NCBI GenBank assembly: GCA_910579295.1
Contig: CAJTTC010000013.1
Span: 1-48,667, forward strand
DNA: 48,667 nucleotides
Source: an uncultured Christensenella sp.
GTDB lineage: Bacteria; Bacillota_A; Clostridia; Christensenellales; Borkfalkiaceae
Direction: 5' to 3'
Shown: positions 21,599 through 30,421 of the stretch, in pieces
Numbering within the stretch: the stretch's first letter is position 1
Layout of the letters: the number at the start of each line of letters is the position of its first letter
The notes under the pieces: model-generated
What the model saw: only the letters and a program-made list of their open reading frames with translations
What the model was told of the DNA's origin: nothing
Database searches by the model: none
Position numbers and translations under genes: made by a program

Positions 21599-23292
21599 AA
21601 TTCCCGCATTTTAACGTAAATAGTGCCGAACAAATCCGTATCGGTGCTTACTATCTTAAACTTGGTACCGTTAGTAAATAATACTTCCTGCTGGTCTTCG
21701 GTAGCAAATTTACCGTTAAATTCCGAAATATCGGATATGTCGCGGCCGTTTTTACTCTGAATCTCAAAAAGTATCCGTACTTCCGACTTCTTCAAATCCC
21801 GATAGCTGGCAAATCGCCAAGCTACGGCCGGGGTCTTCGTCGATGAAGTGAAAATAGCGTGTTTTATTTCGTCCCTGCCAGCGTAAAGGCGTTCGTAATC
21901 CTTCCGCTTCATAATCGCGCCTCGGTAGACGGTTCCCCGATACTTCGGCAATTCTTCCAACGCCTTAGCCATAAGGGAAGCCGAAGCCTTGTTAAAGTCG
22001 GTAAGGGTGCCTTTATCCAACTGCTTATTAAGCTGCCGGTAGTTCCCGCCTTGCTGGGTGTAGTGATGAAGGGCCGCAAGTTCTGTATTCTGAATATCCG
22101 GGTAAAGCGTACTAAGCAATTGCGTTGCCCGTTCCATTGCTTCGGCTGTGCTTCTTGCTCTCGTAAACTTCCGTTCTTCGGCGGTGTAGGTGTTTACCGG
22201 CAACGTGCCTATACTTTTACGGTTATCCCGAACAAAGTACGGTAAGGTCTTCCAACCTTTCGAGCGTTCCTCGTTTTTGGCTATCCAATCGGTCAAGGCT
22301 TTCGGAACCTGCGTTACGGTGCGCTGGGGGTTCGGTTTCCAATCCTTCAACTTTCCGGCCTTACGTGCCCTTATTCGTTCCCTAAAATCGCTTTCCGAAA
22401 TAAAGATAGGCACCATTTCGCAACGGCAATGCGGATGCCAACCCGTCCAAAGGAAAGTTTTAGGGTATCGACCGGCTAATACGTCGCAAATATCGTATAA
22501 GGTTCGTAATTTACCGTTAATTACTACCGTATGGTTATTGCTCAACCGAATTTCGTACCCGATAATAAGGGGGTTATTTTGGTAGCTTTCCCACTCTGCA
22601 CGGCGGTAGGCGGCGTTCATTTCGGTAACGGCAAGGCGGCGGGCGTTCTTGTACGCCGACCTATATACACCTTGGCCGGGGTGGTACTGTTTCGCCGCTT
22701 GGCTTAATTCAAGTTCCCCGGTTTCCTTGTTGCGAACCCGTCTATAAAGCGCGTCGGGATTGTTCAAGTACCCGCGAAGGCTACGGCTTACTTCTTCCGG
22801 GCTTTTCCCTTCAAGTATGCCGTTTTGTATGATAATTTCAAGTTCTTGTTTCGCCTTCGCCGTCAAATTCCAAACACGGGTAGATAGGTTCATACCCTCG
22901 CGGCTGGCATTGGCGTAGGCATGGCCCGTTGCTCCTTTGGCCCGGTGTGCCTTTACTGCCTGTTCGCAAATGTCGGTAGTTTCTTTCCGCCGCGTCGAAG
23001 TCTTCCCGAATACTTCTAACACCTGTTCCTTTACCCGTGCTTCTCCTTTGTCCCAACTTCCTATAATTCCGTTCTTGGTAATAAGGGCTGTTTTGCTGCT
23101 AAGGTCTTTTAGGTACCGGTCTAACTTGCGTTCGGCGGCCGGGTTCCCTTTCCAGGTAAAAGAAGCCCCCGATTCTATCGCTTTCCTAACCTCGGTAAGT
23201 TTTAGGGCCGCGTGATAGGTATTGCCAAACAAGGCGTAAAGTTGCTTTTCTACGCTTGCTATATATTTTATAACTTCTTGCCTTTTATCCAT
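21595..23292 (-). CDS. Minor head protein (Mu gpF-like) with C-terminal ADP-ribosyltransferase domain
   Basis: 565 residues. The first 310 are like phage head morphogenesis proteins, including the zinc-type motif HPHCRC (286-291). Residues about 370-565 look like an ART (VIP2-like/ADPRT exoenzyme) domain: LHHYTQQGGNYRQLN (409-422), YRG with Arg457, FTSST (481-485) and Q534-x-E536, i.e. the R-S-[QE]xE class. Such enzymes transfer ADP-ribose from NAD to protein targets. Carried on a head protein, it is likely packaged and injected with the DNA to modify host proteins early. It follows the portal and gp10-like genes. Confidence 0.85.
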   Translation of the reverse strand: MDKRQEVIKYIASVEKQLYALFGNTYHAALKLTEVRKAIESGASFTWKGNPAAERKLDRYLKDLSSKTALITKNGIIGSWDKGEARVKEQVLEVFGKTSTRRKETTDICEQAVKAHRAKGATGHAYANASREGMNLSTRVWNLTAKAKQELEIIIQNGILEGKSPEEVSRSLRGYLNNPDALYRRVRNKETGELELSQAAKQYHPGQGVYRSAYKNARRLAVTEMNAAYRRAEWESYQNNPLIIGYEIRLSNNHTVVINGKLRTLYDICDVLAGRYPKTFLWTGWHPHCRCEMVPIFISESDFRERIRARKAGKLKDWKPNPQRTVTQVPKALTDWIAKNEERSKGWKTLPYFVRDNRKSIGTLPVNTYTAEERKFTRARSTAEAMERATQLLSTLYPDIQNTELAALHHYTQQGGNYRQLNKQLDKGTLTDFNKASASLMAKALEELPKYRGTVYRGAIMKRKDYERLYAGRDEIKHAIFTSSTKTPAVAWRFASYRDLKKSEVRILFEIQSKNGRDISDISEFNGKFATEDQQEVLFTNGTKFKIVSTDTDLFGTIYVKMREL

Positions 23293-23747
23293 TACGCCCT
23301 AAGTTCTTCTATTGCAATTTGGATATACTTACTTAAAATTGCGTTTAACTCGCTGCAAGGGCCGCTAATTACGTCGTACCCCTTGCTTTCAACGTATAGG
23401 GCATAATCGGCGGCGGCAACGATAACCGCTACTATGTCGTTCGGGTATTGTGCTGCCGCTTCTTCCGCCATACGCTTACCTTTTTCTACGCCTTCGCTTC
23501 CTTTCTCCCCGCCGGTAGAACCGAAACTTTCCGCTACCTTTTCGCCGTGATTGTAGATAACAAAGCCAATCGACGAACGTAATAGGTGCGTTCGGTCTTT
23601 GTAAGTGTTCAATAGTTTAGCGTTCTGCGTAACCTCTAAACAAGCCATTTGCATAGCGTCTACAACGGTGGCAGTTATGATGTCTACCGCTTCGTAAACG
23701 CCTGCAAATAGCTTATCTATGTCGAATTTTGCTACTATGTTACCCAT
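23292..23747 (-). CDS. Minor neck/head protein, gp10-like
   Basis: 151 residues, helical, with a KGYDVISG motif (about 122-129) common to HK97 gp10-like tail-completion proteins of Bacteroidales phages. It lies between portal and minor head genes and overlaps the latter by 1 bp. The alternative is a minor head component. Confidence 0.6.
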   Translation of the reverse strand: MGNIVAKFDIDKLFAGVYEAVDIITATVVDAMQMACLEVTQNAKLLNTYKDRTHLLRSSIGFVIYNHGEKVAESFGSTGGEKGSEGVEKGKRMAEEAAAQYPNDIVAVIVAAADYALYVESKGYDVISGPCSELNAILSKYIQIAIEELRA

Positions 23748-23773
23748 ATCTTAATTAGATACTTGGTTAGTAG

Positions 23774-25264
23774 TTATACGGTGGGTTCGTAAATAGACGA
23801 ATAGGAAGCCGCGCTTTCTTCGGCTTCTATCTGTTCTATCTCTGCGTCCGTGTCGTTTACCCAGCCCAACTGTTGTACGGCCGTCTTCCGCGAACAAATA
23901 GCCTTCTGACCGGTGGCCGAAAGAAGAAGGTTTACGTTCGCGGCTTCGTCCTCAATCATAAACGGCACTATTTCGGGTTCGATAATAAGGCTACCGCAAG
24001 CGTCTACAAAAGCCTTATCCTTGGCGTTCATTTGTGCTAAAAACGCCTGTATTACGCTTAATCGACGCTGTAAATAATCGTCGAACACCTCGCATTTGTC
24101 CTGTACTTTTAGGTGCGCGTCCATAAATAGCAACTTCAAGGCTACACCCGAAACGGCCCCGATACCCTTTACCGAATCGAAAGCAATATCCGGCGTTTGC
24201 GTAATGGTGTAAATCATACGCAAAAGGGTTTCTATCTCTAATTTGACGCTTTCGGGGGCTTGCGCCCAGCTTAGATATTGTGCGGTCGCGCCTTCTTCGC
24301 CCTCGATAACGGCCCCGCTTTCGCCCTTCTTGGCCCAACCCAAAATAGTACCCGTAGTAAAGATTTTCGGGCTTGCGTGGTAGTCGTTGGTATCGGCGAA
24401 GTTAGAAAGCAACTTTTCCAAGCGGTCTATAAGGTTCTGCACGTCTTCCCATTCTACGGCGGGCTGGCGGCCATAGATAACCGGGATTTTGCCTATTTGG
24501 TTCTTCTTGGGGTAGCCGTCCAATAACTGCCATTGGTTGCTGGTAAGCGTCCATTTCCGTATTTCGGTATCGGTATAGGTTTCGAAATAGGTATGTTTTA
24601 CCCCCGCGCTATCCTTTACGACGTATTCGCGGGAAAAAGCTACCATATCGCCCGTTTCATCGAAGTAGGGGTAAAGCCTATCGCCGAACAACGGGCTAAA
24701 AATGGCTACCCGAAGTTTGTGCGTTGAATCGAAGCCGTAGTTTTTCGTCGGTTTCTCCACCGGGTACCAAAGTTCGGCCGATTCCTTACTGCTATACATA
24801 CCCCGCGCTACCTTTCGGTTAAGGGTGCGGCTTTTGTTATCGAACAAAACACGCTTTACAGCCTTCAAAACGTCGGCTTCCTTGGTGCCTTCTTCCGGTT
24901 CCGCATTAAGAATTACGGGGTTTCCAAACGTGAAGGCTACGGCCCGCTTTACTATAAGTTTCTGAATCGCCAAGGCTACGCGGGCTACCGGCTCGATACG
25001 GAAGTTTTCGGTTTCCCCGTCGCCATTGGTAACGGTCTTTATGTTCTTCTTTTCTTCGTCGTTTATATCGAAGTCGGAAAGGTCTACTTTTACCTTCTTA
25101 TCCCTACGCTTTACCGGGTCGTTTACGTCGTGGCCTTGGGGGTCAAGCTGGGCGATATATTCGGCCGCGTTCGGCTCGGTCGCATTACGTCCGTTCTTCA
25201 ATTCGGCAATAGCGGTACTATGGTTCTCGCTCGCCAAAAGTTCGTTAATCTGCTTGCTGTTCAT
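23774..25264 (-). CDS. Portal protein (SPP1 gp6-like)
   Basis: 496 residues, correct length for a portal. Features of the SPP1-type portal family: an N-terminal VARVALAIQKLIVKRAVAFT segment, EVPVIYGRQPAVEWEDVQNL-like wing region (IPVIYG, DRLEKLLSNFADTNDYHASP), and DIAFDSVKGIGAVSGVALKL in the clip/stem part. It forms the dodecameric ring through which DNA is packaged. Directly downstream of the terminase large-subunit gene. Confidence 0.92.
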   Translation of the reverse strand: MNSKQINELLASENHSTAIAELKNGRNATEPNAAEYIAQLDPQGHDVNDPVKRRDKKVKVDLSDFDINDEEKKNIKTVTNGDGETENFRIEPVARVALAIQKLIVKRAVAFTFGNPVILNAEPEEGTKEADVLKAVKRVLFDNKSRTLNRKVARGMYSSKESAELWYPVEKPTKNYGFDSTHKLRVAIFSPLFGDRLYPYFDETGDMVAFSREYVVKDSAGVKHTYFETYTDTEIRKWTLTSNQWQLLDGYPKKNQIGKIPVIYGRQPAVEWEDVQNLIDRLEKLLSNFADTNDYHASPKIFTTGTILGWAKKGESGAVIEGEEGATAQYLSWAQAPESVKLEIETLLRMIYTITQTPDIAFDSVKGIGAVSGVALKLLFMDAHLKVQDKCEVFDDYLQRRLSVIQAFLAQMNAKDKAFVDACGSLIIEPEIVPFMIEDEAANVNLLLSATGQKAICSRKTAVQQLGWVNDTDAEIEQIEAEESAASYSSIYEPTV

Positions 25265-25289
25265 TTTATTGTCTATTGATAGTTAAACA

Positions 25290-26753
25290 TTATGCGAAAT
25301 ATCCGGCCGCGCTTTTCTTACCTGTAATTGGCCGTTGCTCTACGGTTCCGGTCAATGCGTCCGGCGCGTCATCGTGGGCGTTCTTGCCAACCTTCATATA
25401 GTGCGTAAGGGCTTGGTAGAAATCGGGCCACATTTGCGCCCACCCGCGCGGGAAATAGGTAAGGTTTTGCACTTCCGCGCTATGCGTAAATATGCGTACG
25501 GCTTTGTTTTGGCTTTGGTGGAACCACTTAATACGGGTTTTGTTGTTACCCATTAACCGGGCTTGTTTCTCTACATTACGCGCGAAGCCCCGGCCGCCGT
25601 TGTTGCTCTCTACTACGGCCAATTCTACCGCGTGTTTGGTTAGCATTTCGGCCGTTTTGGGTTCGGTGTACTCCATAGGTTTAGCCGTATAAAGCACGTC
25701 CAAAATAAAGTTTCCTATCTCGGTTTCAAGGTAGGTTATCGAGCAAAGGAAATCCGCGCCTTCGTCCGCCGTATCGGTATAGTTCTTAACCTTCCGTAGC
25801 TTGGTGGCCGGCAGTATGTCGTATTCCTTAAAAGGATTTTCGTACATAAGGCCCTGCAAAGGTTTGGGGTCTTGCTGGTAAAGGCTTTCGAATACGTGCG
25901 GGTTTCGGGTGCGTATGGCTTCCAACTTTTCTAAGTTGTGGCGTTCGGGCCATAGTGCCGTACCTTCTTCGCGCGGGTCGTATTCGGTAGGTGCGCCCTT
26001 CTTAATCGCTTGGTAGGTTACTACTACCCACCCGTTCGGATTGTTTACCGGGTCGTATATTCCTTGCTGCTCCAATAGGCGGCCGGCTAAGTCCTTTTCG
26101 TGCCAGCGGGTAAATACTATAAGCTGCTGGCTATTGTTGTGTAATCGGGTTTCGGCAACCGTATCGTACCAATCTTCGATAGCTTCCCGAACAACTGCCG
26201 ACCACGCCGTTTTAGCGTCCTTATAAATGTCGTCCATTATCAGGGTATCTACCGGTTCGCCCGTAAGCGGGCCACCTACGCCGACGGTCTTAAAACCGCC
26301 CCGGTGTCCTACTATTTCGCACTCGTCGGCATTGCGAAGCCATGCACCGGCAACGGTCGTAATGTTCGATGAATTAAGGCGCGTTTCCGGGAATATCTCG
26401 GCATATTCCGGCGTGTCTATAATGCGCTGTATTTCGCGGTTGAACTTACGGGCTTTCGGTGCCGAATAGCTTACGACGGCTATTTTATTGTCCGGGTTCC
26501 GGCCAAGTATATAAGCCGGAAGGCGGCGCGTAGAACCTTCGCTTTTGCCGTGCTGGGGCGGCATGAATACCATTAGCTTTTTAATCTTCCCTTCCGCGAA
26601 TAAGGTTAGAACGTGGTAATATCGTACATGAAATTCAGCAGGGTCGAAAGTAGGCATAGTAGCACGGGTAAACGGCAAAAGGTCGGTACGTGCTTCGCGT
26701 ATCAACCTTTCCCGCAATGCGGCTATATACTCTATTTTCTCTTGGCGCGTCAT
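25290..26753 (-). CDS. terL: Terminase large subunit
   Basis: 487 residues. ATPase Walker A-like PPQHGKSE (65-72), Walker B TLIMDDIYKD (170-179), coupling motif near FTRWHEKDLAGRL, and a C-terminal RNaseH-like nuclease domain beginning at NYTDTADEGADFLCS, with acidic residues at the expected positions (VESNNGGRGFA, DDAPDAL). It cuts and pumps DNA into the procapsid. Overlaps the small-subunit gene by 4 bp. Confidence 0.95.
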   Translation of the reverse strand: MTRQEKIEYIAALRERLIREARTDLLPFTRATMPTFDPAEFHVRYYHVLTLFAEGKIKKLMVFMPPQHGKSEGSTRRLPAYILGRNPDNKIAVVSYSAPKARKFNREIQRIIDTPEYAEIFPETRLNSSNITTVAGAWLRNADECEIVGHRGGFKTVGVGGPLTGEPVDTLIMDDIYKDAKTAWSAVVREAIEDWYDTVAETRLHNNSQQLIVFTRWHEKDLAGRLLEQQGIYDPVNNPNGWVVVTYQAIKKGAPTEYDPREEGTALWPERHNLEKLEAIRTRNPHVFESLYQQDPKPLQGLMYENPFKEYDILPATKLRKVKNYTDTADEGADFLCSITYLETEIGNFILDVLYTAKPMEYTEPKTAEMLTKHAVELAVVESNNGGRGFARNVEKQARLMGNNKTRIKWFHQSQNKAVRIFTHSAEVQNLTYFPRGWAQMWPDFYQALTHYMKVGKNAHDDAPDALTGTVEQRPITGKKSAAGYFA

Positions 26754-27268
26754 TTATCTAATTTCTTTTCCAATTCGGCTATACGTGCGTCTAATTCTTC
26801 GTCGGTAAGCTGCCCGAATAAGTCCTTACCGTCCTTGCCTGTTACCTCGTTGTTCTGCCTGTTCTTCCAATTCTCCGGCTCTCCGTTGGTTAGTGTAAAG
26901 ATTATCGCTGCCGTGTCCGGCTGGTAGTGTTTATCGACTATCTTTTGTTCCTTTATTCGCGGTATCTCCTTGCCGTTTATGTCGTACTTGCCGGAACCTA
27001 CCGTAGTGATGTGTTTTTCCTGCACCGTGTACCCTTGTATCTTTCGTAGAAGGCTTTTTTTCGCTTCGGCTACGAAGAAGGCCATACGTTCCGCTTCGGC
27101 CTTTTTTATATTCTCCGAAAACTCCGGAAACCGGGTAATCCAATCGTAATAAGTAGAATCGGAAATTTTAACCATACGGCATACTTCCGCCACCGTATAG
27201 GTGTCGGTAGCGATAAGCGAACATATCTTTTCGGCTATCTTCTTATTGTATTTCGTCGGTCTTCCCAT
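26750..27268 (-). CDS. terS: Terminase small subunit
   Basis: 172 residues. An N-terminal helix-turn-helix (YTVAEVCRMVKISDSTYYDW), a central helical region, and a C-terminal part (AAIIFTLTNGEPENWKNRQN) typical of terminase small subunits from Bacteroidales phages. It recognises the packaging site and hands DNA to the large subunit. It follows the ParB-methyltransferase gene by 7 bp. Confidence 0.85.
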   Translation of the reverse strand: MGRPTKYNKKIAEKICSLIATDTYTVAEVCRMVKISDSTYYDWITRFPEFSENIKKAEAERMAFFVAEAKKSLLRKIQGYTVQEKHITTVGSGKYDINGKEIPRIKEQKIVDKHYQPDTAAIIFTLTNGEPENWKNRQNNEVTGKDGKDLFGQLTDEELDARIAELEKKLDK

Positions 27269-27275
27269 TACTTAC

Positions 27276-28847
27276 TTATTGCGGTAAATCGTCCCCCGCG
27301 TGTAATTCTCCAAATTCTTCTTTAATCGCCTTCGGGTCGCCTTTGTAGAATACCAATACGTCGTCGTGAAGGCCGCTATTCGCGCGGGTCTTATTGAACT
27401 GTTCTACGGCCTTCGTTACCTGCACTTCTTCGAATTGGTCTACCGTTTCTTCTACCGAACCTTTGCAAAAGACTAATACGTTTTGGTGTAGCTTGCCAAT
27501 TTTGCGGCCCGTGTTCATCTGCTTGCGAACCCGGATAGCAAGGCTTGTTACCTGGTTTACTAAAATCAAATGGTTATAGTAGCTTAGGCCGCACTCCGTA
27601 AAGGCTTCGATAGTGTGGCCTATGAAATTGCGGTAAATGCCCTTTTTATCTCGAATATCCCCAACTACGAAGACGGCAAAGCGGTTGTTCTTCAATCGGG
27701 CGCAAGCCTGCTTTATTGCGGCTTTGTAGGCTTCCAAGAACTGCGGGTAATCCATATTGGAAATATCGCGGGGGTCATTGCTATATACTTCCAAATCTGC
27801 GTACGGCGGGCAAGAAAATACCATATCGAAATCGCCGGTAACGCCGTTCTTTTGTAACACGTCTTCAAGCTGCGTACTATCGCCAACCGTCCAACGCGGC
27901 GCAATGTCGGCCGGCATGTTACCTAATACTTCCTTCGCGTTCTCGATATTGGCTACTACCTGTTTCTCCCGAAGGTCGTTACCAACGTACGGCATATTCA
28001 ATTTTGCCGCTACGATACCGCGAACACTTCCACCGGCGAAGGGGTCTAAAATGCGGCCGCCCTCAATATTGAACCAACGGTAGGAAAGTTCGGTTAGAAC
28101 GGGGTCGAATATTGAAGTAGTCGCCATAGCTTGTATTCCCTGCTTCTCCATTTCCGCTAACAATTCATCGGTAGACGGTTCCCGCCCCAAGGTTTCCCGA
28201 AGTGCGTTTTTGGTATCGTAAAAGGCAGGCGGTTGTGCTGATTTGGCAAATGTCAAATCTTCGTCCCTGCCTTCCTCGCTCTTTATGCCTATTTCCAACC
28301 AAGCGCGGCGGCGTTCCTGCCATTCGGCCGTACGGGTATTAAGCACGGAAAAAGGCGGCATTACGAAGTCGTCTTTAAGTCTTCTAAGCTGTTCTTCGGT
28401 ATCTTCTTCCCCTTGGCCGCCTTCTCCGCCGTAGCCTTCCAATTCTACGCCCCAATCGTCGGGGGCTATATCCCACTTATCCGACGCTTGGGTAAGTGCC
28501 GCTTCGTCCCAAGCCAAGTTAGCGGCCCCGGTCGCATTGTCGGCTAAGGCAAGTTCGCGCCCTTCCCGCGTGTCTAAATCTATGTCGGTACGCTTTACCG
28601 CTACTATTTCTTCGCCGGTGGTTTCGACTATCAAAACCTTTTCTAAGCCAATTTGCCCGGCGTTTTCTACGGTCTTGTTTCCGGCTATAATACGGTTGTT
28701 CTTATCCAAAAGAATAGAACGGCCCGCCCCGAATTGGCGCAGGCTCTTTTCTATCAAACTTTGGCCGAACTGCGTACCCTTGTTAAAATTCACGTCGTCC
28801 GGTACAAGTTGGGCTATATCCGCTTCTATAATCTTCTTCGGTGTCAT
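27276..28847 (-). CDS. ParB-like / DNA methyltransferase fusion
   Basis: 523 residues. Residues 1-105 resemble the ParB/Srx-type domain (IAGNKTVENAGQIG, REGRELALADN). Residues 245-480 are a class I methyltransferase of the N4-cytosine/N6-adenine type, with ILDPFAGGSVRG (266-277) binding AdoMet and the catalytic SCPPY (345-349). Such fusions occur next to terminase genes in many phages. The product probably methylates phage DNA to protect it from host restriction, or marks packaging sites. Target sequence unknown. Confidence 0.88.
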   Translation of the reverse strand: MTPKKIIEADIAQLVPDDVNFNKGTQFGQSLIEKSLRQFGAGRSILLDKNNRIIAGNKTVENAGQIGLEKVLIVETTGEEIVAVKRTDIDLDTREGRELALADNATGAANLAWDEAALTQASDKWDIAPDDWGVELEGYGGEGGQGEEDTEEQLRRLKDDFVMPPFSVLNTRTAEWQERRRAWLEIGIKSEEGRDEDLTFAKSAQPPAFYDTKNALRETLGREPSTDELLAEMEKQGIQAMATTSIFDPVLTELSYRWFNIEGGRILDPFAGGSVRGIVAAKLNMPYVGNDLREKQVVANIENAKEVLGNMPADIAPRWTVGDSTQLEDVLQKNGVTGDFDMVFSCPPYADLEVYSNDPRDISNMDYPQFLEAYKAAIKQACARLKNNRFAVFVVGDIRDKKGIYRNFIGHTIEAFTECGLSYYNHLILVNQVTSLAIRVRKQMNTGRKIGKLHQNVLVFCKGSVEETVDQFEEVQVTKAVEQFNKTRANSGLHDDVLVFYKGDPKAIKEEFGELHAGDDLPQ

Positions 28848-28852
28848 AGGCT

Positions 28853-29143
28853 CTACACGATGAAGTGGAAGACTAAGCGGGCCAATAGTACGTTAAGGAC
28901 ACCGGCAAGTACACCGACTACCGAAAAAATGAAATCCCAAACTTCCGGGGTTCCTTTCTTGCTGAAATTGTCGTAAAGCTCTTTCCCGGCGGCGGCCGCA
29001 ATCCCGGCGCAAAGGCCATAGAATACACCGAAAAGCCCCACGAAGAAGGCGATAATAAAGCCCGCCGCTAAATGTAGCCATTTGTCCGAACTGAATAAGT
29101 AGCCCTTAAAGGTCGTAAGAGCCTGTAAAATCTTTTCTTTCAT
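28853..29143 (-). CDS. Small membrane protein at the head of late unit 1
   Basis: 96 residues with two hydrophobic helices (WLHLAAGFIIAFFVGLFGVF and FIFSVVGVLAGVLNVLLARL) and a DKWLHLAAGF motif resembling YfiM-like/VanZ-like inner-membrane proteins. A family of this type occurs near terminase genes in Bacteroidales phages. Function unknown. It is the first gene after the palindrome at 29199. Confidence 0.7.
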   Translation of the reverse strand: MKEKILQALTTFKGYLFSSDKWLHLAAGFIIAFFVGLFGVFYGLCAGIAAAAGKELYDNFSKKGTPEVWDFIFSVVGVLAGVLNVLLARLVFHFIV

Positions 29144-29183
29144 ACCTGCGTACGTTTATTTGTGTGTAAATATTCGCGTTACG

Positions 29184-29222
29184 CAAAAATAAAAGAAGCG
29201 TATTATTATAATACGCTTCTTT
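29184..29222 (-). promoter_or_regulatory. Palindrome at the early/late junction: early terminator and candidate late promoter
   Basis: AAAGAAGCGTATTA (29192-29205) pairs with TAATACGCTTCTTT (29209-29222): 14 bp, loop TTA. On the minus strand it is followed by TATTTTTGCG, which can be read as a terminator T-tract for the early operon or as a TANNTTTG -7 box for the late operon starting at 29143. The core CGTATTA-N3-TAATACG (29199-29215) recurs at 5416 and 19111. Confidence 0.6.
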
Positions 29223-29242
29223 ATCCAAGAATAATTAAAAAG

Positions 29243-29608
29243 TTACCAACATAGATGGGGGATATATGCCCGTATAACCTGCTGGAAATCTTCTAAGGAA
29301 CGGCAAACGATGTACTTATTACCGTGCGCTTCGGCCAACGCTTGCCACTCCTTTTGCGTGGGTGTCTGCCGGCTGCTTTTGCTGGGGGTCTTAAACTCGA
29401 TACAAAGGGAATGAAACCCGCCGGAAGGGTAAAGTAGGATAAGGTCGGCAACCCCGGCCGTTACTCCTTCGCCCTTCATAATCGCGGCTTCCTTTGCGTT
29501 CCTCGCCCCGCCGTTCGGAACCGCGAAAAGAAGGCGGCCTATTTTCGGGTACTGCAACCGGAACCAAGTAACGCAGTCCTTCTGTATTTGGCTTTCTATA
29601 TGTCGCAT
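29243..29608 (-). CDS. VRR-NUC domain nuclease
   Basis: 121 residues, a complete stand-alone VRR-NUC domain. GVADLILL (Asp55), EFKT (Glu71, Lys73) and the trailing Gln (TPTQKEW, Gln85) form the PD-(D/E)XK-type active site. Stand-alone VRR-NUC proteins of phages act on branched or structured DNA, probably Holliday junction-like intermediates. It is the last gene of the early operon, just before the palindrome/terminator. Confidence 0.88.
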   Translation of the reverse strand: MRHIESQIQKDCVTWFRLQYPKIGRLLFAVPNGGARNAKEAAIMKGEGVTAGVADLILLYPSGGFHSLCIEFKTPSKSSRQTPTQKEWQALAEAHGNKYIVCRSLEDFQQVIRAYIPHLCW

Positions 29609-29763
29609 TTAACCTTTGTTTTATACCAAATCTTATGTTTTTTACACGCTATCGCATTGCGACTTTTTATTACGTTCTGTAACTTGCAATGGTCGTTATT
29701 GCTGGTTGCATCTCGTTCAAGGTATATGCAACTCCAACAATGTCTTTTTTTGCTTTGTCCCAT
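29596..29763 (-). CDS. Small Cys-rich protein (zinc-binding candidate)
   Basis: 55 residues from the ATG at 29763, chosen because it clears the upstream gene; the open frame further out begins with TTG. Cysteines HCWSC, HCKL and ACKKH form a C-x2-C...C...C set fit for one zinc. It resembles the C-terminal Cys region of the gene just upstream, so the two may be related by duplication. Confidence 0.6.
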   Translation of the reverse strand: MGQSKKRHCWSCIYLERDATSNNDHCKLQNVIKSRNAIACKKHKIWYKTKVKCDI

Positions 29764-29768
29764 AAATT

Positions 29769-30149
29769 TTATTCTTTTTCGTATAAGCGGCAAGCCGGGT
29801 TAGTTACCTTTATTCGCTTCAATCCGTTACCCGTTCTTCGGCTCTTTTGAAGGGCGCAACTTTGCACTATCTTCGTGCTATGGTCGTTCAATTCCCAACG
29901 CTGGCGGTGCTTACAAGTCCGGCAAGTCGGTAATTCCTGTTTGGCTCCGGTTTTAACGGCGGCTATAAATTTGTCGTAATCCATAGCCGAATATGCCTTT
30001 AACCAATCTTCGCGTACCAAAATATCGCGCTGGAGAACATAGGCGTAGAATACGCCATTTACCCGGCACCCGCCCGAAAAACGAGCGACCGATAAATACG
30101 GCTGCTTCGTAACGTCGGCAACTACTATAACTTTATCTGTGTCGAACAT
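29769..30149 (-). CDS. Early protein with C-terminal Cys cluster
   Basis: 126 residues. N-terminal part (MFDTDKVIVVADVTKQPY) is not recognised; the C-terminus has CRTC, SCAL and ACRLYE cysteines spaced like the downstream 55-residue protein. A zinc-binding fold is inferred. Within the early operon, 2 bp after the upstream gene. Confidence 0.6.
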   Translation of the reverse strand: MFDTDKVIVVADVTKQPYLSVARFSGGCRVNGVFYAYVLQRDILVREDWLKAYSAMDYDKFIAAVKTGAKQELPTCRTCKHRQRWELNDHSTKIVQSCALQKSRRTGNGLKRIKVTNPACRLYEKE

Positions 30150-30151
30150 AC

Positions 30152-30421
30152 CTATTCGTGTTTAACCGTTAATAAATACTTCTGTTCCCGTTCGGCCCGC
30201 TTAATCAATCGTTCTATATCTTGCCCTACGTCCGTACCGTTCCCGTTCTGAAATCCCACCCAATTTTTTACCTCGCAACCTCTAAGGGATTTTACTTTAA
30301 GAACCTGTATTAACGTCGAAGAAAGACCGCTTAACCTACAAGCCAATTCCTTCTTTTCGGCTTTTAGTGTCCTTATTTCTTCCTGTAAAGCCTTAGTTTC
30401 TTCGTTCTGCTTCATACTCAT
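30152..30421 (-). CDS. Small early coiled-coil protein
   Basis: 89 residues from the ATG at 30421 (ATG at 30415 also possible; the frame extends to a TTG at 30442). Residues 1-35 form a probable coiled coil (EETKALQEEIRTLKAEKKEL). The rest is not recognised. Overlaps the upstream nuclease gene by 29 bp. Confidence 0.55.
   Translation of the reverse strand: MSMKQNEETKALQEEIRTLKAEKKELACRLSGLSSTLIQVLKVKSLRGCEVKNWVGFQNGNGTDVGQDIERLIKRAEREQKYLLTVKHE

Noticed and set aside
29244..29254. TACCAACATAG copy near the VRR-NUC stop as an extra iteron
   Set aside because: A single 11-mer within coding sequence; could be chance, no cluster around it.
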